A stretch of DNA of 64,000 bases from positions 248,001-312,000 of the forward strand of contig NZ_RQHT01000014.1 in assembly GCF_004770905.1 (NCBI RefSeq). Direction: 5' to 3'. The translations under genes and the position numbers were made by a program. The stretch is from Leptospira bandrabouensis (GTDB lineage Bacteria > Spirochaetota > Leptospiria > Leptospirales > Leptospiraceae). This document shows positions 16,043 to 25,778 of the stretch, piece after piece (the stretch's first letter is position 1; every line of letters begins with the position of its first letter). Below the pieces are notes generated by a model. The model ran no database searches. It was not told the origin of the DNA and saw nothing but the letters and a program-made list of their open reading frames with translations.

Positions 16043-17625
16043 GATTTAAAAATTTCCTTAAACCTAAAAAGTTCAGAAATTCGATACCCTTTGTATTGCC
16101 CAAGGAGAATTTGAATGGCAATTACAATGAACAAAAGTTCTGGATGAGTGAAAAAGAGAATTTGTAATGATCCAAAAAAGAAAATCATATAACTGATCAG
16201 TGCGATGAGCAAAGTTCCTGCAAGTGTCACAAAGGTATGAAAAATTCCTTCTTCGATGATCATAATTGAAAATCGTTCCACAAAAATCGTTGTGATGACA
16301 ATCGGGAATAAAGTCACACTCATTTGATTAAAAAAAGAAATTTCTTCATTCAAAATGGAAAATAAGATTAATGTAATTACGGTAATAGTCAGGAGAATCG
16401 AGAGTCTTGGAACAGCTAATAAATAATATTTATCCAAAGCATATCTTTCGAAAAACCCAAGACCAATCATCAAAAGAAAAAAACAAATCCCAAAAAGGAG
16501 ATTGGTTTCATAAAAAAACATAGCAAGTAATATCGGTGTAAAAATTCCAAAAGTAGGAATCCCAATCATATTCCTTGCTACAGATAACACCAAAGCACCT
16601 ATCGGAATCAAAATGACCAAACGGAATAAATTTTGTAATGGCGTAGGCAAACTATACAAAGAATAATACCTGAGGAAACTATTACTTGAGGCTACTTCCT
16701 CACTATATTCCTTAAAATTATAACGATTTACGTTTGATTTTGTTATATAAGCCGTATAACGGAACGTAGCTGGATCTTCCCCAAGAGATCTTTTTTCTTC
16801 TACCGATTTCCATAACGGGAGGTAACCATCTACATGTCGGGCAAATATATTTTTATATGTAGAAACAAAATACCATTTACCATGAATTCGAATTTCATTC
16901 CAAAAACTAAGTTTTACTTTATTGTCTTTGGAATTCTGTTTTGATAAATCAAATCCGGCAACGGTTCTGGCTTGTATTCCTTTCATACGACAAAGTAGTG
17001 AGAACAACATCGCTTGTGTATAAGCACTTCCATTATTTAATCGTATCGTATCGGCAAGTGTGATATCTTTGGATGTATTTAAAACTTCTTCTGAAATAAA
17101 ATAATAAATCTGTTTGGCTGCAGCGACGTTATCTCTATCATAAGGATGGATTTGTTCAAAGAGTTTTTTCCCTAATCGAATTTCTTCTGAAGAAAAGTTT
17201 TTTAAAGAAAGGTAATAAGGCTCTTTTCCCAATTGTTTTTCATTTGTCTGCTGAATTTCTGGTTCTGGGTTTGTATGTGTATAAGGTAAAATTTTGATCT
17301 TTGCATAATATCCAATCGATGAATTCCAATCTTCTCCTTCCCAAATACCTAAGTGGCCATATTGTTTTTTTTGCAGACGAAAATCTAAATCTTCCACCTT
17401 CGTATTGGATTTAAGAACTCTGGATTGGATAAATTGTTTAGGTATCGGAAAAGTCACTTCAGAAACAGCAACGTTTTCTTTAGGAAGAATCACCACCTGT
17501 AAATTGACTGTGTCATCGACTTCGACAGGAAGTAAGGAAAGTTCAGCAACATTTAGTTTATAGAGTATCGATACAATTGGCAAGATGAAAAGGATCGAGA
17601 CTGTAATTAAAGTTTTTCGATCCAA
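16039..17625 (-). CDS. 7TM protein with inactive transglutaminase-like domain (UUP1 family)
   Basis: 528 residues. A signal-anchor helix (8-25) leads to a periplasmic domain with a transglutaminase-like core near residues 170-260 (IYYFISEEVL ... NGSAYTQAMLFSLLCRMKGIQARTVAGFD). The family's catalytic Cys position reads Ser/Ala, in line with the named 'inactive' transglutaminase domain. From about residue 335 there are seven hydrophobic helices. The same pair of domains occurs next to retropepsin-like and ATP-grasp partners in other bacteria. Sensor or channel role unknown. It lies 1 bp after the protease gene. Confidence 0.85.
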   Translation of the reverse strand: MDRKTLITVSILFILPIVSILYKLNVAELSLLPVEVDDTVNLQVVILPKENVAVSEVTFPIPKQFIQSRVLKSNTKVEDLDFRLQKKQYGHLGIWEGEDWNSSIGYYAKIKILPYTHTNPEPEIQQTNEKQLGKEPYYLSLKNFSSEEIRLGKKLFEQIHPYDRDNVAAAKQIYYFISEEVLNTSKDITLADTIRLNNGSAYTQAMLFSLLCRMKGIQARTVAGFDLSKQNSKDNKVKLSFWNEIRIHGKWYFVSTYKNIFARHVDGYLPLWKSVEEKRSLGEDPATFRYTAYITKSNVNRYNFKEYSEEVASSNSFLRYYSLYSLPTPLQNLFRLVILIPIGALVLSVARNMIGIPTFGIFTPILLAMFFYETNLLFGICFFLLMIGLGFFERYALDKYYLLAVPRLSILLTITVITLILFSILNEEISFFNQMSVTLFPIVITTIFVERFSIMIIEEGIFHTFVTLAGTLLIALISYMIFFFGSLQILFFTHPELLFIVIAIQILLGQYKGYRISELFRFKEIFKS

Positions 17626-17626
17626 A

Positions 17627-18217
17627 CTAATCCCCTAACGCATGTGACAGAGATACATCTACAAGAAACTTACCCATAAGATAATTTCTGCCAATGAGGA
17701 TAGGATAAGTAAGATTGGTTCTATCATTTAAATTGATAATTACCTCTTCTTTGTATTTACCCATTTTCATCATTTCGCTAATGATAATCCGATTTTCGGA
17801 AACACCAGACGTACTTGTTACTTTTGCTTCTTTGACAAATTTACTTTTTAATCGAACAGGTTTTTCATCGACAAAGGTATCAAACAAAACAAATACCTCT
17901 CCATTTTCAGTGACCTTTTCAATATTGACTGCGTGGATGGAACATGATTTTGCTCCCGTATCAACTCTTGCTCGTAGTTTGAGTTTCCAATTGGGAAATT
18001 CTACCCATTCCACCCGACCAATGATTGGTTTTAAATATTGAGGAGGAATGACAATCGGCTTGATATGTGAGTCAGGTTTTTTCTCGATAATTTGTTTGGA
18101 TCCAAAACAGTTTATAAATAATAATAAATGTCCCAAAATAAAAAAGGATAATAAAAATCGAAATAAATGTAACATTAGAGTTTGCTTTTGTTTTACCAAT
18201 TGACCAAAGAATTTCAT
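17627..18217 (-). CDS. Retropepsin-like 'ATP-dependent zinc protease' family protein, probable lipoprotein
   Basis: 196 residues. The family core runs from GRVEWVEFPNWKLKLRARVDTGAKSCSIHA to the C-terminal PILIGRNYLMGKFLVDVS, with the aspartic-protease motif DTGA (Asp86) that would dimerise in trans. A hydrophobic segment with LLLFINC (Cys37) suggests a lipoprotein, so the domain would be periplasmic. ATG 18217 overlaps the ClC stop (ATGA); Met15 is an alternative start giving a more usual 23-residue signal. The neighbours match the retropepsin-like osmotolerance (Rlo) loci I recall from Pseudomonas. Confidence 0.82.
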   Translation of the reverse strand: MKFFGQLVKQKQTLMLHLFRFLLSFFILGHLLLFINCFGSKQIIEKKPDSHIKPIVIPPQYLKPIIGRVEWVEFPNWKLKLRARVDTGAKSCSIHAVNIEKVTENGEVFVLFDTFVDEKPVRLKSKFVKEAKVTSTSGVSENRIIISEMMKMGKYKEEVIINLNDRTNLTYPILIGRNYLMGKFLVDVSLSHALGD

Positions 18218-20022
18218 ACTGATTTTCGCTGTTTATTTTTCACTTCATTTTGATAGGCATTGAATAAATCAATATACCTCAAATAACCCAGACATTTACC
18301 ATCTTCAACAATTGCGAGTTTGTCGACATCATATTCTAATAGAATTTGAAGTGCCTTGCCTAATGTATCATTTGTGCAAACAGAAGGAACATCTTGCACA
18401 ATTTCTCCGCACGTGATCAAGTTTTTTAAATCGTCTTCAAATTCTGGAAGGATTCTATTTTTCCTAAGTGATACAATACCTTTGTATTCTTCCCCTGCCC
18501 CAATCAGAATAAAATCACTGGCCTGAATTCCAGGAGCATTCGATTGTAATTCCGTTAAGGAAAGGTTTTCAGAAACCATCGCATATTTTCTAAATTCCGA
18601 AAAATGATCTCGGATCCGTATTCGATCCATAATGTCTTGGTTCATATCCCAATGGTGAGATGGAGATAAAAACCTATTTTTGATTTGGTTTCGATAAATA
18701 GATGTTTTGTGGGACAAAACAACAGCAATGACTGAGACAATCATAAGCGGCGGTAAAAGTTCATAACTTCCAATCATATCACAAACCATAATCATACCAG
18801 CAATCGGAGCCCTTGCCACACCTGCAAAAAAAGACCCCATCCCCACTAACAAAAAGGGAAAAATGATGATTCCAAGTTCAGGGAATAATACTTGTGCCAT
18901 TGATCCCACAAATGCACCTAACATACCTCCAATGGCAAAAGATGGTCCAAGTAAACCTCCAGAACCTCCTGAACCAACTGTTAGTGAAGTAGAAAACACT
19001 TTAAATAGTGCCACTGCCAGAAGGAAAAATGGTCCTGAAAAACCAAAACTTGTAGATTCTAAAACTTCACCGTTGATCATTCTTTGGATGAGCCCAAATC
19101 CAGTACCCAAAACTTCAGGAAAAAGAAAGGCAATACAACCTACTAGAAGTCCACCAAACGCTGGTTTCAAAAAATTTGGCAATGGAAGTTTGGAAAAAAC
19201 ATCCTGGATATTATGATATACTTTTACAAAAAAGTATCCCACCACATAACAAAGAAGTCCAAGTATAATGTATAATGGAATGTGCCGATAGTCATTCAGG
19301 CTATATTCTTGTACAGAAAACAGAGACCCACTTCCCGCAATACTTATATAAGTTAGATAAGCGGTAACAGAAGATAAAATACAAGGAACAAGAGAATCAC
19401 TTTCTATATCTTCTTGGTAAACCATTTCTACAGCTGTGATGGCTCCACCGAGTGGTGCGCGAAAAATGGCACCAAGCCCTCCCGCTGTTCCCGCAAGCAT
19501 CAAGGTCCTTCTTGCTCTGGCACCAGCACCTAAAAATCCAGCCAAACTGGAACCGAAACCTGCACCTATTTGAGCCGTTGGCCCCTCTTTTCCCCCAGAC
19601 CCACCGGAACCTAACGTGAGTATGGTGGCAATAACTTTAAAAAACGGAACTTTTGTTTGGATCTTTCCTTCATTAAAATGAAATGCATAAATTAAAGAAT
19701 CGGTTCCACCACCTTGTGCTTCTGCGCAGAAAAAACTAGTAACGATACCGACAAGAAGTCCACCAAACGCAGGTAAAAACAAAATCCAAAGTGGGGAGAG
19801 AGAACTTACGTAACCCGTGGAATGAAAATTGGAATCTCCTGTGGGGATTCCTGGATCATACCCCATAAGGTTCCCAAAAGTAAACGATTCTGTCCAAGTG
19901 AGAGCCCAGTTAAATCCGTAAGCACCGAATCCCGAAAGAAGGCCAATCAATAGAGAATAGACATAAATCGAACGCGGTCCCTGGATCGAAAACACTCCCT
20001 TTAGACCGATTTTTGTACCCAT
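18214..20022 (-). CDS. ClC-family chloride channel/transporter with CBS pair
   Basis: 602 residues. ClC core with GGKEGP (external gating Glu146) and a second-half GSGGSGGLLGPSFAIGG loop. C-terminal CBS pair from about residue 480 (GIQASDFILIG ... VCTNDTLGKALQILLEYDVDKLAIVEDGKCLGYL) would bind adenine nucleotides. At the position of the internal proton glutamate of E. coli ClC (E203) I read Met200 (TAVEMVY), so this may be a channel or an uncoupled carrier. The E. coli GSGIP anion loop reads GGGTD. First gene of the four-gene overlapping operon with protease, 7TM and ATP-grasp proteins. Confidence 0.92.
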   Translation of the reverse strand: MGTKIGLKGVFSIQGPRSIYVYSLLIGLLSGFGAYGFNWALTWTESFTFGNLMGYDPGIPTGDSNFHSTGYVSSLSPLWILFLPAFGGLLVGIVTSFFCAEAQGGGTDSLIYAFHFNEGKIQTKVPFFKVIATILTLGSGGSGGKEGPTAQIGAGFGSSLAGFLGAGARARRTLMLAGTAGGLGAIFRAPLGGAITAVEMVYQEDIESDSLVPCILSSVTAYLTYISIAGSGSLFSVQEYSLNDYRHIPLYIILGLLCYVVGYFFVKVYHNIQDVFSKLPLPNFLKPAFGGLLVGCIAFLFPEVLGTGFGLIQRMINGEVLESTSFGFSGPFFLLAVALFKVFSTSLTVGSGGSGGLLGPSFAIGGMLGAFVGSMAQVLFPELGIIIFPFLLVGMGSFFAGVARAPIAGMIMVCDMIGSYELLPPLMIVSVIAVVLSHKTSIYRNQIKNRFLSPSHHWDMNQDIMDRIRIRDHFSEFRKYAMVSENLSLTELQSNAPGIQASDFILIGAGEEYKGIVSLRKNRILPEFEDDLKNLITCGEIVQDVPSVCTNDTLGKALQILLEYDVDKLAIVEDGKCLGYLRYIDLFNAYQNEVKNKQRKSV

Positions 20023-20110
20023 AGGGCAAGGTTGTATTTTCCTCTAAATTTCCCAAGGAAATTCTGAATCCTCTTGACCAGGGAATGAATTCCTGTGACG
20101 ATTGGATGGT

Positions 20111-20821
20111 ATGTTCCGAACCATCGTTATTTTTTTCGCATTTTCCTCCATTTTTGTTACATGTGGCCTAAAAAATGAAAACAAAGCGGAAATCACGATT
20201 TTACCAGAAGGCGAACCTTCCCTTTACTTTTTGGGGGAGGTCGATAATGATGTGACAACCAGTTGCGGCCAAGCCACTCCAGCAACTACGACAACTACCG
20301 GTACTGGAACAACAACGGGAACCACTGGAACCACTACCGGAAATTCCAATAACACGCGTTTTACTGTCATTTCTCAATTAATTTTCAAAACAAAAGAAAC
20401 ACTGAACCTACGTTTCACTTACGACAGCACACAAATCCAAGGTAAAATTGATCCACAACAAGGGTTTGTTCTTGCCGGTGGTCTTTTTGGAAGGACAGTT
20501 CAAGGAACACAAGGAACTGTCGAGTGGTTTAACCAGGGGATCAATATTGATACAGCAATCCAAAGTGCACAACAGATTTCTTTTTTTAATTTAGAAATTA
20601 CTTTGAATGGAACTTACAGCACTACTACTACATCCACTACATCTATATTGAATTCTTGTAATACTCTAGATAGTGTTAACTGCACATCAGGTACTTCCTC
20701 AACACAATGTTTTACATCTGATAACAGAACTTGTTTAGTCCAAAATACAAATACGGATGCAAAGTCTGTGATCATTCGCGGTACATTAAAATGTAACGCG
20801 CCAAATATTGTACCACAATAA
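20111..20821 (+). CDS. Thr-rich lipoprotein of unknown function
   Basis: 236 residues from ATG 20111; a TTG at 20102 is an alternative start. Signal peptide with lipobox FVTC (Cys18). A low-complexity Thr/Gly linker (about residues 57-76) separates a short N-terminal segment from a beta-rich domain (RFTVISQLIFKTKETLNLRFTYD ... FFNLEITLNGTY). The last third has five Cys that could form disulfides. TTGACC at 20074-20079 may be its -35. Unknown family; surface exposure is plausible from lipidation and the linker, but inferred. Confidence 0.65.
   Translation: MFRTIVIFFAFSSIFVTCGLKNENKAEITILPEGEPSLYFLGEVDNDVTTSCGQATPATTTTTGTGTTTGTTGTTTGNSNNTRFTVISQLIFKTKETLNLRFTYDSTQIQGKIDPQQGFVLAGGLFGRTVQGTQGTVEWFNQGINIDTAIQSAQQISFFNLEITLNGTYSTTTTSTTSILNSCNTLDSVNCTSGTSSTQCFTSDNRTCLVQNTNTDAKSVIIRGTLKCNAPNIVPQ
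20281..20345 (+). repeat. Degenerate ACYGGAACMAC-type tandem repeat coding for Thr/Gly
   Basis: Imperfect units such as ACTGGAACCAC and ACGGGAACCAC follow each other and encode the Thr/Gly linker. The unit length (11-12 bp, not always a multiple of three) makes slippage and length variation possible. Confidence 0.5.
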
Positions 20822-20845
20822 AAATCCAAAGAACGATCGATAAGA

Positions 20846-23050
20846 TTGTATCAGATAATACTTTGCCTTTTATTACTTCCCCTTTCCCTTATGGCGGAAG
20901 GAAATGAAGGGCTTTGGCATTTAGGAACAAATCCAAAAACAAAACTAACAGAGCTTAACCCCAAAGACAACAGTTCTCATTTTTATTTTGGATTCACCAA
21001 AGAAAGTCACTACTATTTAATCAACTTTGAAGAAAGTTCCTCCCGATACTTTCATTTCGAAAATGGAATGATATCCGAACTGGATTGTGAGTTATACAAA
21101 GACGGGAAAAAAGTCTCTGAAATCAAAACAGGTCTTGTTAGGAAAAAACTTCCTGAAGTATCCTTTACAGGCGGCTTTGTTTTTCCCGCAAAAGAAAAAG
21201 GAACTTACTTAATTCGAATCCAATCCGAAGACACACACCGAATCAATTTTCGCATCCAAGATGAATTCAGTTTACTTAAATTTACAAAATCCATTTCTCT
21301 CTGGCAAGGGTTCTACTTTGGGTTATGTATTTTGGTTTGCCTACTCTCCGCAACACAGTATATCATTTTAAGAGAGCGAGTTTATCTTTTACTAACTTTT
21401 GCTACCATGTCCATTCTCTTTACAAATGTTTTGAGATCGGGACTATTTTACGAATACGGGTTTAGTGATTGTGAATGGTTTTATAGATATGTACCTGGAC
21501 TCGTTTCATTAAGCCCTTTTGGTTTGGTTCTTTTTCTTAGAGAGTTCTTACAAACAAAACAGAAATATCCGAATGCAGACAAATATATAGTTTCTTATGC
21601 CTACTTTTTAATTCTGTCTATTTTCATCGTATTTATTGATCTTCAACTTTACTTTCGATTTATATATGCGAATAGTCTAATGTTTTCAACCTTCAATTTT
21701 GGTTATGCCATTTACTGCATGATCAAAAGAAAAGAAAACGCAAATGTTTTGTTTTATGCATTCCTTGTGAGACAGATCAGTACCACTTTATTAATTTTTG
21801 CAAACCTCGGTTATTTACCTTCTTTTCCATTCTTAAGTTCTGCAAATGAAATTGGTGCAGCCGTTCAGATGACAATTTTTACAATTGCGATTTCTAAATT
21901 TCAAATCCAAAACCGTATCAAAAAAGAACAAACTGTAACTAAAGAAAACGAAGAATTAGAAACTATGGTTTTGGAGAGAACCAAAGAGATACAAACACAA
22001 AAAGAAAAATTAGAAAAGGCATTATTACAAATCAGTCATACAGAAAACCAATTGGTATTTTCTGAAAAGATGTCTGAGTTGGGGAAATTAGTCGCGGGTG
22101 TTGCCCATGAGATCAACAATCCTCTTAGTGCGATCAAAGCATCTATTGAAACGTTAATTGAATCTAAAGACAATGAAATTAAGAATTTAGGATCCAAAGA
22201 AAATATCTATTCTTCGCTGAAGCCAACTGAACTAAAAACCCTTCGAAAAATGCTCACCTACCAATCCGATTTTGGATTAGTCGCAAGTTACACAGAACGA
22301 AAGGAAAAAAAAGCGATTCTTAAAAAAAACTGCAAAGACAATGATTTAGAATTCGAAGATGCCATATTAGAAAGATTTTTAGATGTAGGGATAACGAAAT
22401 TATATGATGAAGAAATTGCTCTACTAAAAATTGGACAAGAAAAACTATCTAACTTAATTTTAGAGGAAAAAAATTTCAAACTCCATCTATCTATCATACA
22501 AATTGCAGTCGACCGATCTTCGAAAATCATACTCGCGCTAAAAAACTTTTCTCGGGTCACAAAAGTCGAGGAAAGAAGAATTTTCACTCTACTTGAAAAT
22601 ATCGAAACCGTTCTTACAATTTATCAATATAAAATGCGGGGAAAAGTTTCCCTAAAAAAAACCTTTTTAACAGATGCAACCATTCTCGGTTGGCCAGAAG
22701 ATTTAATTCGTGTATGGACCAATTTAATTTTAAACGGATTAGAGGCCATGAATCAAAAGGGAAACCTTATGATCACTACCGAAAAACAAGGAAGTTTGGT
22801 TGAAGTCAAAGTGATTGATAATGGTCCAGGTATTCCGCTAGAGATTCAAAACAAAATCTTTGAACCTTTTTTCACCACCAAAAATCATGGAGATGGAACA
22901 GGAATGGGTTTAGGAATCACAAAATCAATTATAGAAAAACACAAAGGAAATATCTATATAGAATCAGAACCTGGAAGGACTTGTTTCTCGATTCAATTGC
23001 CAGTCATCGAATTCATAGACCCAAACGAACCTTTTGTTGAAGAATCTTAA
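20846..23050 (+). CDS. 7TMR-DISM sensor histidine kinase with inserted DHp domain
   Basis: 734 residues; TTG start chosen because it supplies the signal peptide (MYQIILCLLLLPLSLMAEG). Periplasmic DISM-type beta domain (30-140), seven membrane helices (about 155-355), coiled coil (360-405), H-box VAHEINNPLS with His421, ATPase with NLILNGLEA, DNGPGIP, FEPFFTT and GTGMGLG. The second DHp helix (VDRSSKIILALKNFS) begins near residue 555, about 135 residues after the His instead of about 45, so a helical insert is present. No response regulator is adjacent. It follows the Thr-rich lipoprotein gene after 24 bp. Confidence 0.9.
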   Translation: MYQIILCLLLLPLSLMAEGNEGLWHLGTNPKTKLTELNPKDNSSHFYFGFTKESHYYLINFEESSSRYFHFENGMISELDCELYKDGKKVSEIKTGLVRKKLPEVSFTGGFVFPAKEKGTYLIRIQSEDTHRINFRIQDEFSLLKFTKSISLWQGFYFGLCILVCLLSATQYIILRERVYLLLTFATMSILFTNVLRSGLFYEYGFSDCEWFYRYVPGLVSLSPFGLVLFLREFLQTKQKYPNADKYIVSYAYFLILSIFIVFIDLQLYFRFIYANSLMFSTFNFGYAIYCMIKRKENANVLFYAFLVRQISTTLLIFANLGYLPSFPFLSSANEIGAAVQMTIFTIAISKFQIQNRIKKEQTVTKENEELETMVLERTKEIQTQKEKLEKALLQISHTENQLVFSEKMSELGKLVAGVAHEINNPLSAIKASIETLIESKDNEIKNLGSKENIYSSLKPTELKTLRKMLTYQSDFGLVASYTERKEKKAILKKNCKDNDLEFEDAILERFLDVGITKLYDEEIALLKIGQEKLSNLILEEKNFKLHLSIIQIAVDRSSKIILALKNFSRVTKVEERRIFTLLENIETVLTIYQYKMRGKVSLKKTFLTDATILGWPEDLIRVWTNLILNGLEAMNQKGNLMITTEKQGSLVEVKVIDNGPGIPLEIQNKIFEPFFTTKNHGDGTGMGLGITKSIIEKHKGNIYIESEPGRTCFSIQLPVIEFIDPNEPFVEES

Positions 23051-23057
23051 AGCTAAC

Positions 23058-24011
23058 TTACGTCAGACGATCCAATTGTTCTACGAATAATTCCCTTTCG
23101 GCACTTTTTGGAAATTGATTTAGGTAACCTAATAGGTAGTTTTTTTCTGAATTTAACTCTTTATGTAAAAGTTCTGAAACTTTTTTAGATTCCATCAAAT
23201 TCAGAATATAAGATTCATCGGAAGAACTTCTTTCTTCCTTTTTAAAAACAGATTCTAACTTTCTTTTTTCTATCAAACCAAGTTGGTTGCGCAAAATAAG
23301 AACCGGATAGGTAAATAATCCATTTTTAAAATCTTTTAAAAATTCCTTACCGCTAGCACTTGAATCTACAAAATAATCCAAACAATCATCTTTCTTTTGA
23401 AAAAGTTTTCCTAACCTAACACCAAAATCACGAACGGACAATCTTTCTTTTTTGGATTTCCCAGCAAGAATGGCCGCCGATTCTGTACAAACACCAAAAA
23501 GGGAAGCAGTTTTTCCATAAATGATAGAATCATAAACCTTTAAGGAAATTTTAGGATTTTTTTCCCATTCCATCTGCAAAAGTTCACTCACAGAAAGATC
23601 TTTTAAAACTTGGGAAAAAATTTCCATAAGCTCAGGATTCCCCAGTGAATTCAGTCGACTGATGCCACAAGCTAACAGATAATCGCCGGCAAGAATGGCG
23701 GTTTTATTTCCAAACAAGGATCCAATGGTTGGTTTGCCACGTCGGATGGGAGCGTTGTCCACTACATCATCATGTAGTAAACTTGCTGCGTGAATGAGTT
23801 CTGCAACACTACCTACATCGAGCCAACTAACATCTTTTACATTTAGAAATTGGCAAAACAAATAATGAGAAAAGGGTCGAATCCGTTTTCCACCAGAGGT
23901 GATTACATGTTTTTTGATTTTTTTGAGAACAGGAATATCTTCCTTTATAATTCCATCTAAGTTTTTATCAAACTTGGTTAAAATGGATTGGATGCGAAAC
24001 TTCGAATTCAT
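23058..24011 (-). CDS. Trans-polyprenyl diphosphate synthase
   Basis: 317 residues. First Asp-rich motif LLHDDVVDN (near residue 78), basic IRRGKPT, GDYLLA, and second Asp-rich motif KKDDCLDYFVD (near 213) followed by GKEFLKDFKNG. It condenses isopentenyl diphosphate with allylic diphosphates; chain length (quinone side chain or other) cannot be read with certainty. Starts 3 bp downstream of the SirB1-like gene, in the same operon. The C-terminal region is unusually Ser/Lys rich. Confidence 0.88.
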   Translation of the reverse strand: MNSKFRIQSILTKFDKNLDGIIKEDIPVLKKIKKHVITSGGKRIRPFSHYLFCQFLNVKDVSWLDVGSVAELIHAASLLHDDVVDNAPIRRGKPTIGSLFGNKTAILAGDYLLACGISRLNSLGNPELMEIFSQVLKDLSVSELLQMEWEKNPKISLKVYDSIIYGKTASLFGVCTESAAILAGKSKKERLSVRDFGVRLGKLFQKKDDCLDYFVDSSASGKEFLKDFKNGLFTYPVLILRNQLGLIEKRKLESVFKKEERSSSDESYILNLMESKKVSELLHKELNSEKNYLLGYLNQFPKSAERELFVEQLDRLT

Positions 24012-24014
24012 TGA

Positions 24015-24908
24015 TTATTCCACATGCGTGGATCTGCTTTCGAGAATCTGAAGATGATCCTTTATGATATATTCCATTTCTTTTGTCTGGTTATCCCGAT
24101 AAATATGGATTAGGTTCCTACACATACGTTTGATCATGGAAAGAGTGGATGCTTTTGTGAAATATTTTGGTGAATTGGTATAACCATTTGCCTCTAAAAA
24201 TTTTTCACAAGTGAATTTATCTAACAAAACACCACCATGAAATGGATCAATATAAGTAAAATATCCTTCCGATTCGTATTGCAAAAGAAAATGAAGTGGT
24301 AAATTGGTTCCATAAAGTGGAAGACCCAATCTTTGTCCAACTAACAAGTAAACTACGGAAAGTGTAATTGGAATCCCTAACCTACTTTTGATCACTTGAT
24401 AAAGGTAAGAATTTCCTGGATCGTTGTAGTTCTGGATATTTCCAACAAATCCTTCTTCTTGGAATAAAACTTGGCAAAGGATTTGAACTTTTAACTCATC
24501 AGTCAAATATCCAGAATGATCATCGTATAACTCAGAAACTCGAAGTGCAATTCGATCCAATTCGTGTTTGATTTCTGCATAATTTTGATCAGGAAAACCA
24601 ATACTAGAAAGTTGGACTGTCATCTCTTCTAAATCTTTATAATGGTTTGTATTCCCACGTAACGTGAGTTTAAAGAAAGAATGACGTAACCTGTGACGAG
24701 TGATTTCTGATTTTAAATTCCGAGCTTGTACTCTCAGGTATGGATCTTTTACTTCATCCAAGGCAGATTCCAATTGGATCTGCCAAGGAATTCGAGATGC
24801 AATGAGTTTTAATAAAAAACGTTTTTTTTCGGGTGGGGCAACTTCCCAATCATACAATAAACGAGTGATATCATCCGGATAAAAGTCAGGAAAGGAAGTT
24901 TGTCCCAT
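24015..24908 (-). CDS. SirB1/transglutaminase-core-2 family protein
   Basis: 297 residues. The conserved block YNDPGNSYLYQVIKSRLGIPITLSVVYLLVGQRLGLPLYGTNLPLHFLLQYE, then YIDPFHGG, is the SirB1-like Transglut_core2 domain: the GIPITLSVVY and PLHFLL motifs are retained. N-terminal part (1-100) is helical. No catalytic cysteine is evident, as is common in this family, so biochemical function is unknown. Lies between transketolase and polyprenyl synthase genes on the same strand. Cytoplasmic. Confidence 0.85.
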   Translation of the reverse strand: MGQTSFPDFYPDDITRLLYDWEVAPPEKKRFLLKLIASRIPWQIQLESALDEVKDPYLRVQARNLKSEITRHRLRHSFFKLTLRGNTNHYKDLEEMTVQLSSIGFPDQNYAEIKHELDRIALRVSELYDDHSGYLTDELKVQILCQVLFQEEGFVGNIQNYNDPGNSYLYQVIKSRLGIPITLSVVYLLVGQRLGLPLYGTNLPLHFLLQYESEGYFTYIDPFHGGVLLDKFTCEKFLEANGYTNSPKYFTKASTLSMIKRMCRNLIHIYRDNQTKEMEYIIKDHLQILESRSTHVE

Positions 24909-24956
24909 GCAAAAACTATCTTGATAAAAACAAAAATGTCAATCGAATCTAGAAGA

Positions 24957-25775
24957 TTAAACCAATTCTGCTAGTGCTTGTGCTTCTTGTTCTTTATTCG
25001 GAGGAGTTCCATGCCATTTAGGATTGTTTTCCATATAAGAAACACCTTTTCCTAAAATAGTTCTAAAGACAATGAGTGTAGGTCCACCAGTATGTTGTTT
25101 TGCTTTTGCAAAGGCTGCAAAAATTTCTTCCATATTATGTCCGTCTGCATTGATCACATTCCAACCGAACATTTCGAACTTTTTATCTAATGGTTCCAAC
25201 TTCATTACTTCTTCAGTGTTACCATCGATTTGAATATAATTACGATCCATAAAAGCAATGAGATTGTCAGTTTTAAAATGAACCGCCGACTGTGCTGCTT
25301 CCCAAGTCATTCCTTCACCACATTCACCGTCAGAAATACATGTATAAATTTTATATGTCTCTTTTTTTAATTTTGCACCGAGAGCCAAACCAACAGAAAC
25401 AGATAAACCTTGTCCAAGGGAACCCGAACTAGATTCTAACCCTTTCATATAACGAGTGGAAGGATGGCCTTGGAGATAAGAATTTATATTTCGAAACGTA
25501 AGGAGATCTTCTACAGGGAAATATCCGGAGAGTCCCATCGAAGCATAACGAACTGCACATACGTGACCGTTGGAAAGAATGAGTCTGTCTCTTTCTGCCC
25601 AATCAGGATTTTTCGGATCATGGTTTAAAACAGAAGTATATAAGGCCGCATAAATATCAGCAAGTCCAAGAGGACCACCTGGATGACCAGAGTTGGCAGC
25701 AGTGACCATTTTGATTACTTGGATTCGGATATCTTTTGCAAACTTCTTTGCGACTTCAATTTTTTCCATGAACAT
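24957..25775 (-). CDS. Transketolase, N-terminal (TPP-binding) subunit
   Basis: 272 residues, the length of split-transketolase A subunits. [21 protein letters not shown] is the N-terminal signature, and the TPP motif GDG-NN appears as [33 protein letters not shown] (near residue 150). Catalyses two-carbon transfer in the pentose phosphate pathway together with a C-terminal subunit. That partner is normally next door, but it is not adjacent here and is not found elsewhere in this window. Located 3 bp after a 4-TM protein gene. Confidence 0.92.
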   Translation of the reverse strand: MFMEKIEVAKKFAKDIRIQVIKMVTAANSGHPGGPLGLADIYAALYTSVLNHDPKNPDWAERDRLILSNGHVCAVRYASMGLSGYFPVEDLLTFRNINSYLQGHPSTRYMKGLESSSGSLGQGLSVSVGLALGAKLKKETYKIYTCISDGECGEGMTWEAAQSAVHFKTDNLIAFMDRNYIQIDGNTEEVMKLEPLDKKFEMFGWNVINADGHNMEEIFAAFAKAKQHTGGPTLIVFRTILGKGVSYMENNPKWHGTPPNKEQEAQALAELV

Positions 25776-25778
25776 TCC

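Noticed and set aside
20281..20345. CRISPR-like or satellite array
   Set aside because: Units are short, degenerate and in frame within a lipoprotein gene; there are no spacers. The whole window shows no CRISPR repeats.
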